Counted from the first letter of the stretch, positions 43,075-52,657 are shown. The stretch is 64,000 bases of DNA from Desmonostoc geniculatum HA4340-LM1 (GCA_019359545.1 JAHHHB010000016.1:1-64000), one strand, 5' to 3'. Notes: a model not told the origin generated them from the letters alone. Numbers and translations are program-made.

Positions 43075-46000
43075 TTACAATTCTAAATTTGCCCCATCTA
43101 GAGACACGCCTTGATGAGTTTCTGTTTTCATCTGCGCTTCTGTTGTATTTGGCTGCTGACGTGGCACCGGTTTTTGTTGTCCAAAACCATCAAACAAATC
43201 ATCCAACTTGACAGTTAACCCCAAATATGCTCCACCAGCCGATCGCGTTCCAGAAAAATCCCTGTCGCCAACTTCACCAAAAACATATCCAGCGGAAAGC
43301 CGCAAATTAGGAGTCAGATAGTAACCTGTTTCCAGAACAAAGCCCGTCTCACTATAGTTAGATTGACCAATCCAACGAGCCTCACCAACTAAATCCCAGC
43401 TATATCCCAAACGATAAGTAGCTCGCAATTGTCCCAAATTCACCGTACTTGTACCAACTAAATCGTTAGCTAAATAAGAAGTACTATTACGCAAAGCATA
43501 CTTACCGTAGAATTCCCATTGCCAGTTAGGGGCGTAGATAGCTTCTAAAGCAAAAGTATGGTCTTGGGAACCCGTACCACTACCTAAAAGAATGGTTTCC
43601 GGAATAATCGCTGGATTTTGACGATATTCATAACGCAACAAAGCATTAAATTTATCACTATGGGGGTCACGATAAGCTAAACCCACCTTCAGATTAGCGG
43701 TATCTGCCAATCCTGAAAGTCTTTGGTTGGCAGAATTTGCTTGTTGATAACGCACCAAAGCCGTCAGTGATGGAGAAATTTTACCCACTGCACCTGCGGT
43801 AATTACTGTATTGCTACCACCAGAAGACGAGCGATGTTCGTAGCGGGCGCTGGCTTGAAACTGCGGATTATCACTGTATTCTAAGCCAACGCTGTAACTA
43901 TCGCCACCATCAAATCCGATGGCCGATGCAGCTTGACCATAAGCGTAAGGTTGGGGAAATTGTTGACCAGCCACCGTCCGATTGAAGAAGTTACCAAATA
44001 CGTGTTCGTAAGCTAAATTCAACCGCAATCCGCGAGCAATAGTCCAGCGGTTATTTAGACCAATTGCCCCTTGGGTAGTGAGTTCATTGGCACCACCCAA
44101 AATTGAGTAACGACCAGTTATGGTGGTATCCCTTCCAAGTTTGTGTTCGCCGTTGACACTCAAGCTGGTGATGGAATTACCAGACAATTGACCGCTACTG
44201 TAAAACTGTTGAGCCAGACTGATATTCACACCAGGAATTGCTGCCCAATTCAACCCGAAGATGGTACGGTCTGGATAAACACTATCTTTTTGGGAAGATA
44301 AGCTGAGTTCGTTTTGAGCTTGGAAAGTCAGGTTTTTAGCGATGGGAACTGTGAAACGCGAACGCAATTGATCGGAATTACCACTCAAAGCATCGGGTGA
44401 AATGCGGTCTTGGCGATCGCGGTGAATCCAATCTAAATCAAAGATGGCCCTACCCAAGCGTTGTTGAATCCCAGCGGTAATCGTCGTCAGGGAATTATCA
44501 ACTTTACTCCCTGGTATGGCATCATTACGGGGTGCAAATAATTCTTCAAAGGTGTCTAGGGGTTGGGGAGCAATACCAAAATTGTCCTCGTGGTCGTATT
44601 GCACCCTCACATTGGTAGTTGGAGTCACTTTAGCTGTAACTTGGGCACCATAACGAGTTTGTCCCGGTACAAAGCTAATAGTCGCATTATTGGCAAAACC
44701 TGTATCAGCAAACCGATAATAGGCACGGCCTTGAATCCCATTAGCTATTTGTCCCTCAGCTTCCAAGCGATAGGCATCACCCCTAACTTTTCCCAGAACA
44801 TCAGAATCATTACTCGAATGGGCGTATTCTGCAATTAGCCTACCCTTATCACCCAAAGATATCAGCGCGTCTGCGCCATACAGTTGAAAATCACGCACAC
44901 CCTGATTTTCTTGCACATAAGTTGCTCCAATCCAACTTTCTTGGTTCAGCTTGCGGGAAAGATTATATTGCAAACGACCAGCAAAGATATTGCTATCAGA
45001 GTCTTCAGTTTCATATTGATAGCTAACAACAATCCGACGTACCAAGACTTGTCCATTTTGATCGATATCGGTGCGAAGAATCGGTTCGCGGAATAATAGG
45101 GTACCGCGATCGTAGTCGATTTCGTAGTCTGGGCCTCGGTTAAGCTGTTTGCGTTCCAATACAGTCCCAGGGCGATTCAGTTCTTCTAACTCAATAAAGA
45201 CATTTTCACTACCTGGTTGTAGGAGTCTGCGAGACAGGAAATAATAACCACTAGTGCCATCGGGAGCAATGGTATCTCGTTGAAATCCTTCTAAGTTATT
45301 GCCATAAAAACCCGTAATTTGTAAATTTCCTAAGTTGTAGTTAGCTTTAAAACCGTGGAGTTGACGAGTGATAGAAGTAAATTGCTGCGATCGCCGCGCA
45401 AATTCTTCTGTGTTATAGTCACCCCACATGGCAAAATCAGGGGAAGCTCCAGGTATACCGGTGGAGCGCTCAAAACGCAGAAACAAGCTGTCAATAGAAG
45501 GAGCAACCACATCAACCTTCGAGCTATCGCCGTAAACAGGATAGTTTTGCTCGCTAAATTGGTAAGTTCTAAACAAGCGATTATCGCAGTTACAATCTTC
45601 ATTCAAACTACGAGAACTGTTATATGCGCCTGTGAACAACCATTCTCCGATGGTACCAGTGGCAAATATCGCTGAATGGAAATCTAATTGCGTTCTGTTG
45701 TCTTTGTCCGGGGGGAGGAAATCACGGAAACTGCCGTAATAATTTGTACCTCTAGCGCCCAAGCGTAAATCTATGACCCCAGTCAGCAAACTCGGACGTA
45801 GTGCTGTTTCAAATTGCAATTGGGTAAAAGCTTCTAAATTATTAACGATGGCGCGGATTGTGACAGTTTCCGCTTTTAATTGCGATCGCAATATCGCTGT
45901 AAATTGCCCTCCTTTCGCCTCCACTTGAAACCCTGGTTCATCTGGTTTGAAATCCTTCCCCACAAAGTCCCCAGCAGTGGGTATCAAAGTGACCACAGCA

Positions 46001-47091
46001 TCATAATTAGAGCGATTGCCACTTCCATCAAGCAGTTGACCCCGGATTGTAGCCGTAGAACGTCCATCTGCTGGGATACGAGACTCTACTGTTTCCAAAG
46101 TTAATTGCTGCGGCGCTCCCCGCACTGCAACCTGCACTGTTACAGGCGCTTGGGTTCCCCCGACTACCTGTGCAGAGATAGTATTTTGACCTTGTTGTAG
46201 CGAAACACCATACCATGTCTGCGTTACCAAATTAGTACTCGCATCAGTTTCCGTCCGCCCCACCAAAGAAGGATCTACCAACACCCCATTTACCCGCAAT
46301 TCCACCTGGCTACCAGCAGGAAATTGCACAATCACCGTAGTAGCTTGTACATCTACAACACTGTCAGGCGTCGGAGTCAGGATTTTGATTCTTGTAGAAA
46401 TCGGAGGAGGTGAAGACACAGGCATATTTTCATTTCCCCCCATCCCCGCGTCCCCTTGTCCCCGCGTCCCCGCGTCTTTATCTCCCTCAATCCCCGCCTC
46501 GCCATTAGCAATTTTGCGTAAGCCGTTGGGTAAATCTACAGAAGTTGCTGGTTGAAATGGTTGTATTTCCCTTGGCGATTGGTCTTTCTTCTCCTTGATT
46601 CCTGCAATTTTGCGTAAGCCTCTAGGCAATTCCACAGAAGTTGCTGGCTGAAATGGTTGTATTTGCGTTTCAGTTGGCTGGACATCTGAAATTGAAGTAA
46701 CAGTAGCCGATGCAAAAAAAGTTGACGGCTCCTGCCTAGAACTTCCCAACAAACGAGAAGAATTTAGCTGTTGCTGAATTCTCCTCCTAATCTTTGCGCC
46801 TTTGCGCGGCAGTCGCTTCAAGTCGGCAAAGCCACCCAACGCGCTGCCTTGCCTTTGCGTGAGCCTTTCATATCCTGAATCACCAACCCCAGAATTCACA
46901 TCCATACTTTTTTCAACCACTCGATCTTCGACACCCTTCTCTGCTTGAAAAGGAGAATCAGGCAAAACCAAGTTTTCACCAGTGAGTTCTGCTTTGACTA
47001 TGCCAGGATACACAACAAAGCTGAGAGCTACTGGCATCGCCCCCATCAACATGAAGTTGAAAATAGTTGCACAGTGCAGTCTGGGTTTCAT
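43075..47091 (-). CDS. Outer-membrane beta-barrel protein with N-terminal extracellular/periplasmic domains
   Basis: The 1338-residue product has an N-terminal export signal (about 1-35), a long low-complexity region (about 40-240), and two immunoglobulin-like beta domains (about 240-330, IKILTPTPDSVVDVQATTVI; and 335-430, ESRIPADGRSTATIRGQLLD, like invasin/Big_1). A large beta-barrel follows (about 440-1285) made of alternating strands rich in Y, Q and T with Gly turns (LQYNLSRKLNQESWIGATYV, GLEYSDNPQFQASARYEHRS). The last 45 residues extend past the barrel. Two low-complexity inserts are encoded by intergenic repeats (46430-46500 and 46785-46865). The start overlaps the upstream DUF11 gene by four bases. 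The likely role is display or export of the cassette's surface proteins; this is inference. Confidence 0.7.
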   Translation of the reverse strand: MKPRLHCATIFNFMLMGAMPVALSFVVYPGIVKAELTGENLVLPDSPFQAEKGVEDRVVEKSMDVNSGVGDSGYERLTQRQGSALGGFADLKRLPRKGAKIRRRIQQQLNSSRLLGSSRQEPSTFFASATVTSISDVQPTETQIQPFQPATSVELPRGLRKIAGIKEKKDQSPREIQPFQPATSVDLPNGLRKIANGEAGIEGDKDAGTRGQGDAGMGGNENMPVSSPPPISTRIKILTPTPDSVVDVQATTVIVQFPAGSQVELRVNGVLVDPSLVGRTETDASTNLVTQTWYGVSLQQGQNTISAQVVGGTQAPVTVQVAVRGAPQQLTLETVESRIPADGRSTATIRGQLLDGSGNRSNYDAVVTLIPTAGDFVGKDFKPDEPGFQVEAKGGQFTAILRSQLKAETVTIRAIVNNLEAFTQLQFETALRPSLLTGVIDLRLGARGTNYYGSFRDFLPPDKDNRTQLDFHSAIFATGTIGEWLFTGAYNSSRSLNEDCNCDNRLFRTYQFSEQNYPVYGDSSKVDVVAPSIDSLFLRFERSTGIPGASPDFAMWGDYNTEEFARRSQQFTSITRQLHGFKANYNLGNLQITGFYGNNLEGFQRDTIAPDGTSGYYFLSRRLLQPGSENVFIELEELNRPGTVLERKQLNRGPDYEIDYDRGTLLFREPILRTDIDQNGQVLVRRIVVSYQYETEDSDSNIFAGRLQYNLSRKLNQESWIGATYVQENQGVRDFQLYGADALISLGDKGRLIAEYAHSSNDSDVLGKVRGDAYRLEAEGQIANGIQGRAYYRFADTGFANNATISFVPGQTRYGAQVTAKVTPTTNVRVQYDHEDNFGIAPQPLDTFEELFAPRNDAIPGSKVDNSLTTITAGIQQRLGRAIFDLDWIHRDRQDRISPDALSGNSDQLRSRFTVPIAKNLTFQAQNELSLSSQKDSVYPDRTIFGLNWAAIPGVNISLAQQFYSSGQLSGNSITSLSVNGEHKLGRDTTITGRYSILGGANELTTQGAIGLNNRWTIARGLRLNLAYEHVFGNFFNRTVAGQQFPQPYAYGQAASAIGFDGGDSYSVGLEYSDNPQFQASARYEHRSSSGGSNTVITAGAVGKISPSLTALVRYQQANSANQRLSGLADTANLKVGLAYRDPHSDKFNALLRYEYRQNPAIIPETILLGSGTGSQDHTFALEAIYAPNWQWEFYGKYALRNSTSYLANDLVGTSTVNLGQLRATYRLGYSWDLVGEARWIGQSNYSETGFVLETGYYLTPNLRLSAGYVFGEVGDRDFSGTRSAGGAYLGLTVKLDDLFDGFGQQKPVPRQQPNTTEAQMKTETHQGVSLDGANLEL
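46430..46500 (-). repeat. GTCCCCGCGTCCCC-type repeat translated inside the barrel gene
   Basis: CCCCGCGTCCCCTTGTCCCC and neighbouring text equals the intergenic CGCGTCCCCGTGTCTCCGTG family seen at 19825-19860. Here it encodes GDKDAGTRGQGDAGMGGN without a stop. Confidence 0.6.
46785..46865 (-). repeat. CTTTGCGCCTTTGCGTG-type repeat translated inside the barrel gene
   Basis: Text of the form ATCTTTGCGCCTTTGCGCGG, continuing to GCTGCCTTGCCTTTGCGTGAG, matches intergenic repeats at 6870-6895 and 54920-54945. On the minus strand it encodes RLTQRQGSALGGFADLKRLP in frame. Confidence 0.6.
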
Positions 47092-48635
47092 TTTTTGACT
47101 GGCTCCTGAAATGGGGTGACACCGAAGTTCATACGTACTAAGCCACCTGGTTCTAAATGCACCAGGCGAGATTGGCTATTGCGTTCGCGGAATTTTTTGT
47201 TGGGAGCTAAGTTGTAACCCGGTACACTGCTGAGGTCTAGTACGCCTGTGTGGTATCCAGGTAAGACATTAGCTAAGGAGAACAAACCATTGGGATCTGT
47301 AGTGATACGGTTACCGTCTTCGAGGAAAAGCACCGCATTGGGTATTCCAGGCTCACCACGCTGTTGTTCGCCATCAAAGTTTTTATCAACAAACACCCGA
47401 CCGATAATCGTGCCACAATCAGAAACGATTCCGGGACGAATTTTCAGTTGGTGTGTTGCTGGGCCATCCTTAGTGCTAAAACGGTTATCAGTTCGTTGGG
47501 CATTAGCGATCGCACTGTTGCGACCACTACCACGCAGAGAATCGGCTGTTAATTGAGCAGCGTAGGCAATATTCAGGACTTTCCCAGTGGGAATCGTCAT
47601 ATCTGTCCGGAATATCACCGTATTTCCATTCCGTTCCGAGGTGATAGTGACTGCTGTACCATCCATCTCTCCCTGCACAGATTTCTCCAAGAACTGGAAT
47701 CCTAAAGGTAGGTTGTCACTGATAACTACATTGTTCAAACCAGTATCAGCAAGATTTTTGAGCGAGAGGCGGTAGATTACCGTATCTCCAGGTTCAGCAG
47801 TAGCACGATCGCCTGTTTTAATAATCTGCAACTGATTCGCTTGGCACAAATTTGTACTAAATTCAAACGCTAATAAATCCAATCCCACTACTTCTGCATT
47901 GGGAACTAAAACAACTGTTTGTTCAACTCTGGTTTCACCTGTCAGACTGATTGGTTGTCCATCCAAAGAACTAGCTACATATCGCACTACACTATTACCT
48001 TGTGTGCCAGTACTATCAAGGATTTGGATCTTGATCCGCCGTTGTTTATAGATAGAAGTCGGTGGTGGATTGACTACAAAAATGTAGGTTCTACCTGGAT
48101 CGGTTTGACCTTTATTTGGATCGAGTAGGAAATTGTAGACACCCGCAGGGTTATTTGTAATGAAATATGGGTTACTATTTTCGATATTTGGCGATTTTCC
48201 CCCAGGCACATTGTTATTAGGAATATCTGGTAACTCTGTTCGAGTCAAAGCAACTAAACCGCCCAATTCTGTGCCCGTCGGGTCGCTAGCATTAGGTTCG
48301 TATACCCCAACTGAAAAACCTGTATAATCCGGTAAAAGCGTACCAGCACAACCTAAAATTCGTCCTAATGGGTCAACTAATGGGTTAGGAGTAACGTTAA
48401 GCTGAGTAGAACTTCCTTGATATTTATTATTACTAGCTGGGTCTGTATAAGTATAAGTAGCTTGATTTGTGATTGGCACAGATGCAACTTGATTATTATT
48501 TTGTTGCGCTGTCACCGATATAGGTAAAGTAGTATATAAAAAACTTCCCAGCAGAATACTTGCTGTTAATCTTGACCACCAGCTACTAGTAAAATGAATT
48601 TGCTTTTGTTTTTGAGGACGGCTCACTGAACACAT
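47088..48635 (-). CDS. Secreted DUF11 / SdrD B-like surface protein
   Basis: The 515-residue product has a signal peptide (about 20-45, LTASILLGSFLYTTLPISVT AQQ split by a cleavage site). A beta-rich region is followed by a DUF11 repeat (about 275-385, IIKTGDRATAEPGDTVIYRL, SLKNLADTGLNNVVISDNLP) and a carboxypeptidase-regulatory/SdrD B-like domain (about 405-500, GRVFVDKNFDGEQQRGEPGI, PNAVLFLEDGNRITTDPNGL). Such domains build stable stalks on surface proteins. It overlaps the barrel gene by four bases and is the third gene of the four-gene cassette. No LPXTG or PEP-CTERM anchor is present, so attachment may depend on the barrel protein. Confidence 0.75.
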   Translation of the reverse strand: MCSVSRPQKQKQIHFTSSWWSRLTASILLGSFLYTTLPISVTAQQNNNQVASVPITNQATYTYTDPASNNKYQGSSTQLNVTPNPLVDPLGRILGCAGTLLPDYTGFSVGVYEPNASDPTGTELGGLVALTRTELPDIPNNNVPGGKSPNIENSNPYFITNNPAGVYNFLLDPNKGQTDPGRTYIFVVNPPPTSIYKQRRIKIQILDSTGTQGNSVVRYVASSLDGQPISLTGETRVEQTVVLVPNAEVVGLDLLAFEFSTNLCQANQLQIIKTGDRATAEPGDTVIYRLSLKNLADTGLNNVVISDNLPLGFQFLEKSVQGEMDGTAVTITSERNGNTVIFRTDMTIPTGKVLNIAYAAQLTADSLRGSGRNSAIANAQRTDNRFSTKDGPATHQLKIRPGIVSDCGTIIGRVFVDKNFDGEQQRGEPGIPNAVLFLEDGNRITTDPNGLFSLANVLPGYHTGVLDLSSVPGYNLAPNKKFRERNSQSRLVHLEPGGLVRMNFGVTPFQEPVKK

Positions 48636-48822
48636 CTCCTCTGGATGCCAATCTGATTGTTAATAAAAAACTTATTTATGTAGATAAAATCACAATAAAT
48701 GGTATTTTCTGCAAAGTTACTGCTAAAATAATCCAATTTAATTTGTGAAATATTGCATGATGGTTGTCCTTTCTAATTACAAATGACCAATGACCAATGA
48801 CAAAGGACAACCCCAATTTCAA

Positions 48823-49386
48823 TCAACGCACTTGGGTTTGATAAGTCGCCTTGACTGTCGTCTTTGCTGCAACTGACGGAACCTGTAAACGGATGTGGGT
48901 GTAAGCAATGGCTGGCGCTGGTTTAGTTTCCACTTTGCCGTTAGGAACAGTAACTTTAACGGTGGGATTTTCGACGAAGCTACGCCCACCATCAATGCTA
49001 TAAGTAATTTTTCCATTATTAGTTACATTTGCAGATTTAAGTACGTAGACCATCCCTTTGGGAATGGCTTGATTCAAAGTTAAATTTTTCACTGGGCGAT
49101 CGCCCTTATTTTCGCCACTTAAGGTATACCTCAATACATCTCCTGGTCGCACCACAGCTTGACCTTTTAAAGGTTCCCATTTCTGGCTTTGCTTACCCTG
49201 TTGATCTTGAGCGATGACTTGTTTTTCGGCTTCTAAGCGCAATTGAATTTGCCCTTGAGTTTTGATATTTTGAGCGTAGGCACTTTCTGAATGCCAGATA
49301 TTCGCAACTCCTGGAAATTGACCCAAAAATGGAACTGTAGCTATTAGTGCGATCGCACCTAAACCTGCAAAAGAAACACCCTTCAT
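48823..49386 (-). CDS. Small secreted DUF11-domain protein
   Basis: The 187-residue product has an N-terminal hydrophobic signal segment (about 5-40, GAIALIATVPFLGQFPGVAN, ending near ESAYAQ). One DUF11-type beta-sandwich follows (about 60-187: VVRPGDVLRYTLSGENKGDR, PVKNLTLNQAIPKGMVYVLK, YSIDGGRSFV). It is the second gene of the surface cassette, 187 bases upstream of the 515-residue protein. It may be a minor subunit or cap of the same surface structure. Start ATG at 49386. Confidence 0.75.
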   Translation of the reverse strand: MKGVSFAGLGAIALIATVPFLGQFPGVANIWHSESAYAQNIKTQGQIQLRLEAEKQVIAQDQQGKQSQKWEPLKGQAVVRPGDVLRYTLSGENKGDRPVKNLTLNQAIPKGMVYVLKSANVTNNGKITYSIDGGRSFVENPTVKVTVPNGKVETKPAPAIAYTHIRLQVPSVAAKTTVKATYQTQVR

Positions 49387-49440
49387 ATAAATAGCTTCCA
49401 GAATCTTGATTGTTGACTTATCTTTCCCTGGTTGTACTCA

Positions 49441-49589
49441 AAAATAGTCATCTTTGGGGATTGGGGATTGGGCATGGGGCACAAGAGGCGGAGGAGCAGA
49501 GGAGCAGAGGGGCAGAGGGGAAAAACTCATCTCCCCTGCTCCCCTGCTCCCCTGCTTCCTCATCTCCCCCACTCCCCACTCCCAACGAA
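49441..49589. repeat. GGAGCAGAGGGGCAGAGG inverted repeat between cassette genes
   Basis: Purine-rich GGAGCAGAGGAGCAGAGGGG is followed by its pyrimidine-rich complement CCCCTGCTCCCCTGCTTCCT, forming a potential long hairpin in the transcript between the first and second cassette genes. This could attenuate downstream expression, giving more of the first protein. Confidence 0.5.
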
Positions 49590-52130
49590 TTAATTAACCT
49601 TGCGTTGGAACGTAAATGTTCTTTGAATACCCGGTGCGATCGTGCCAGTTACAGTATCCACATACTTGGTTACATCAGTGTTTACCGTAGTTCCAGTTTG
49701 GTCGTTCCCAGAGCTAGTAGCTGGATTACCGCTGAAGAATTGAATGGTTGCACTCCCAGAATCTTTAGCTGAGCCAACAATGTTGCTAGTATCAATTTGA
49801 CCGCTGCTATCGTTGTCTACTGCCCAGTTGTTGGGGCTTTGCGTACCATCTTCAATAATCACAACTTTGTCAGCATTCAAAATCACGTTACCAGTTCCAG
49901 ATTGAGGATCGGAAATATTGCTGTACTGAATTTGGTACTCAATAATGTTTCCGGGTGCAGGCTTCTTGGGATCGGTACTTAATGTGCCGTCATTGCCCTG
50001 GACTACAGGGCCAGTTCCTTGTAAGACTCGTGACACTTTCAGCAGTTTCAAAAAGCCAGTGTACACGCGATCGATAGTGATGTTGGATGAATCAAAGATA
50101 TTATCGTTGCCAGTATCCTTAATTCCATCACCGTTACTATCCGTCGTGTAGTTGTCAATAGAAGCAGTGATGCGTACTGGGAAGCCTCTATTAATATCAG
50201 TCGATAACTGCGTATCTGGAGGTAAATCAACTTCTACACCATAGTTGAGAGTTGCATTAGGAGCAAAGTTGGGAATGGTTATTGGTGTAACGGGTCCTGT
50301 AAATGCTCCATTATTGTAAGTATAAACAGCTGACTGACTATTATAGGTAATAGTCACTTTCGTACCATTAGGTAAATCTCCTGGAACTGTTGGCGGTGTT
50401 GGCTCTAGCTTCAAAACGCCTGGATCAGTACCACTGTTTTTAACTGTGTTGGTGAAGCCAACTGACTGAGGATCGAGTAAACTACCAGGTGCTGTACCAG
50501 CAGGAACCAGAGAAGATTTGTTGGTGAAGTCGTCGTCGGTTCCACCTGATGGCCCAGTCGCATCCGGCGCATTCTGCGGCCCGTTGAGTATCGCTGAGGC
50601 TACAGGTGCTTGCACTGTGAAGACGTTGGCCTCACCTCCTGGTGTACCATCACCAGTGTTGTTGTTGCCTGTGTCAGTTCCAGTTTCTGGAGCTGTTGGA
50701 GTAATAATATAGCCATCATCAACGTCGCCAGCCAATAGAGTATCGGGGACACCATCACCATTGGTATCTGTAACGCCATGAGGTGTCATATTCCCTGGTG
50801 GACCATTGTAGTTGCTGGGATTTTGGTCGCCGGATTCGTCGTAGACTGGGAGATTGCTACTGGGTGTTTGACCAAATAATTGGGCAATGTTAGCGACGGT
50901 TAAGGGTGAAGTTGCAGTTGATTCAATGGCTAGCTGAATCGAGAAGCCATTCACCGTTGTACCAGGAGCGATGGAAGTAATGATTGCTGGATTATTGATA
51001 AAACCAACGCGGGTGACTGAGGCCAAGGGTGGTGCTGTCGTAGTCCAACTCGCTGTATTAGCATTAGTTCCAATTGGAGTGGTAGTATAGACAGTTTGCC
51101 AACCAGGAGGCGCAGTTGGTGCTGCTGCCAAATCTGTACCCAAAGGAATCGCATCAGAAACCAAGATATAAGTACCAGCAGCACCATTAACATTGATGCT
51201 TGTGTCGGTCAAAGGTGCTGGTGTAATTCCCTGTCCTGTGGGATCGTTGGACTCAACTCGCAAGCTCAAATCGTAAGTCAGTTTGTCATCTGTAATTGCA
51301 GTAGTGCCAGCATTGTTATAGCCACTGCGAATCTTGAGAACGGTAGCTAAGGTGTAGGTCTTCACCGTTAAACCAACCTGAATTTGCTCGGTGGCGCTAG
51401 CCTCCCGTGTACCGTTAACTGGTGTGCCATCTACCTCACCAACAGCACCACCATTGGCGTTATCTACGGTGAACACGTCACCACCATCAGGACTCCGGAG
51501 TTGGTTTTGAGCATCACCAGGAGTGTTACCCAGGGTAACAGTAATTATGTCATTGGTTTGAGCGCCATTCTGGACGGTAATTGGTACACGCACCAACACA
51601 GTACCACCAACCGGTACTGAGGGTGTATCTACGCCACCTTGGGGGATGTTTATCCAAGTTTGACCACCGTCGGTACTATATTGCAGACTATTAACTGTAC
51701 CACCATCTGGTAATGTTCCAGAAACTGTACCTGGCCCAGTTGTTGTAGCTTGGTTAGGAATGTGGAATTTGGTTGGGTCATTACCTACGTTGGTCAAGGT
51801 GTAGGTGTAAATGAGTAAGTCACCAACTTGGACTGTTGTATTGGTAGGGCTAGAAGTGGCATCTGTGACACCAGACGCGCTGACGGTGATACCAGCGACC
51901 TCTGCCACGGTGACAACGACAGTGTTGGAAGTGGCGTTGATTGTTGTCCCTGGACTGTTGGGATCTTCGTAGGTTGCTGTGGCTGTGTTACTGATAGACG
52001 TACCCGCAGTAGTTCCCTCAGCTAATACAGGTGCAATAAATTGGAAAAGGTTACTACTTAATAATACTGTTGCTAGTAAAGATTGATAGCGCTGATGCTG
52101 CTTGTTTACAAATTTATTTTGTTTTACCAT
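49590..52130 (-). CDS. Large secreted DUF11-repeat surface protein
   Basis: The 846-residue product has a signal peptide (about 15-37, ending PVLAEG). It then contains several DUF11-like beta-sandwich domains (GTSISNTATATYEDPNSPGT, GDLLIYTYTLTNVGNDPTKF, NIIEYQIQYSNISDPQSG), separated by Gly/Asn/Thr/Asp-rich linkers including Ca-binding-like TDTNGDGVPDTLLAGDVDDG and DSNGDGIKDTGNDN. The composition (few Cys, many T, N and G) is typical of extracellular filaments. It is the first gene of the cassette; its start lies 54 bases from a perfect palindrome (52184-52209). It is probably a major surface fibre component, but no homologue of known function is recognised. Confidence 0.75.
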   Translation of the reverse strand: MVKQNKFVNKQHQRYQSLLATVLLSSNLFQFIAPVLAEGTTAGTSISNTATATYEDPNSPGTTINATSNTVVVTVAEVAGITVSASGVTDATSSPTNTTVQVGDLLIYTYTLTNVGNDPTKFHIPNQATTTGPGTVSGTLPDGGTVNSLQYSTDGGQTWINIPQGGVDTPSVPVGGTVLVRVPITVQNGAQTNDIITVTLGNTPGDAQNQLRSPDGGDVFTVDNANGGAVGEVDGTPVNGTREASATEQIQVGLTVKTYTLATVLKIRSGYNNAGTTAITDDKLTYDLSLRVESNDPTGQGITPAPLTDTSINVNGAAGTYILVSDAIPLGTDLAAAPTAPPGWQTVYTTTPIGTNANTASWTTTAPPLASVTRVGFINNPAIITSIAPGTTVNGFSIQLAIESTATSPLTVANIAQLFGQTPSSNLPVYDESGDQNPSNYNGPPGNMTPHGVTDTNGDGVPDTLLAGDVDDGYIITPTAPETGTDTGNNNTGDGTPGGEANVFTVQAPVASAILNGPQNAPDATGPSGGTDDDFTNKSSLVPAGTAPGSLLDPQSVGFTNTVKNSGTDPGVLKLEPTPPTVPGDLPNGTKVTITYNSQSAVYTYNNGAFTGPVTPITIPNFAPNATLNYGVEVDLPPDTQLSTDINRGFPVRITASIDNYTTDSNGDGIKDTGNDNIFDSSNITIDRVYTGFLKLLKVSRVLQGTGPVVQGNDGTLSTDPKKPAPGNIIEYQIQYSNISDPQSGTGNVILNADKVVIIEDGTQSPNNWAVDNDSSGQIDTSNIVGSAKDSGSATIQFFSGNPATSSGNDQTGTTVNTDVTKYVDTVTGTIAPGIQRTFTFQRKVN

Positions 52131-52183
52131 AGGTGTAGTTTATTTGCTGGACTTGTATCCTGGGTTTTAAAAGAGGATAAAGT

Positions 52184-52209
52184 TCGGCAATTTTTTAAAA
52201 AATTGCCGA
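52184..52209. promoter_or_regulatory. Perfect 26-bp palindrome upstream of the surface cassette
   Basis: TCGGCAATTTTTT is followed directly by its reverse complement AAAAAATTGCCGA, with no loop. It lies 54 bases upstream of the start of the large DUF11 gene. It could be an operator for a dimeric repressor, or a hairpin terminator-like element in the 5' leader; a GC core is lacking at the tip. Confidence 0.55.
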
Positions 52210-52624
52210 TGATATTTGCCTCAAACTTTAACGTTCCGGTAACGCAGATTTGGGGAGTTAAGTTGTTTACACTCCTCGAAAGCTATATTGAGGCAATACT
52301 CTTCAAATAATTAGCCTGTCTGATTTGCGATCGCTCTTGATTATCAAGGCTAGTAATCACAAGTATGGGTAATTTACTGTTGCGTACTGCTGAATTGTTT
52401 ATGCAAGTAGAAATGTAACTTTTGCTGCCAAAAAAATCTACCGTATAAATAAGTAACTTCTCTAGCCATGAATCAGTACATCAAAGGTTAAAATTCAACT
52501 TTATTTTTCCAGTTGAATATCTGAAGCTATTGTTTTCTTTTGTAACCAGAATTAACTAAGTGTAAACACTAGATGCTGCGATTATAAGTCAGAAAATTTT
52601 ACAAGAATTATTACTTTTACTACT

Positions 52625-52657
52625 AAACATACCCGACAATTTTTATCGGGTATGTTT
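52625..52657 (+). promoter_or_regulatory. Hairpin with 12-bp perfect stem in the thrC leader
   Basis: AAACATACCCGA (52625-52636) pairs with TCGGGTATGTTT (52646-52657) around a nine-base CAATTTTTA loop, 70 bases before the thrC start codon. No ORF for a leader peptide is obvious. It could be a terminator/antiterminator element or a protein-binding site. Confidence 0.45.

Noticed and set aside
45355-45675. Long antisense frames over the barrel and DUF11 genes
   Set aside because: They lie opposite well-supported coding sequence, have no motifs and reflect codon bias of the real genes.
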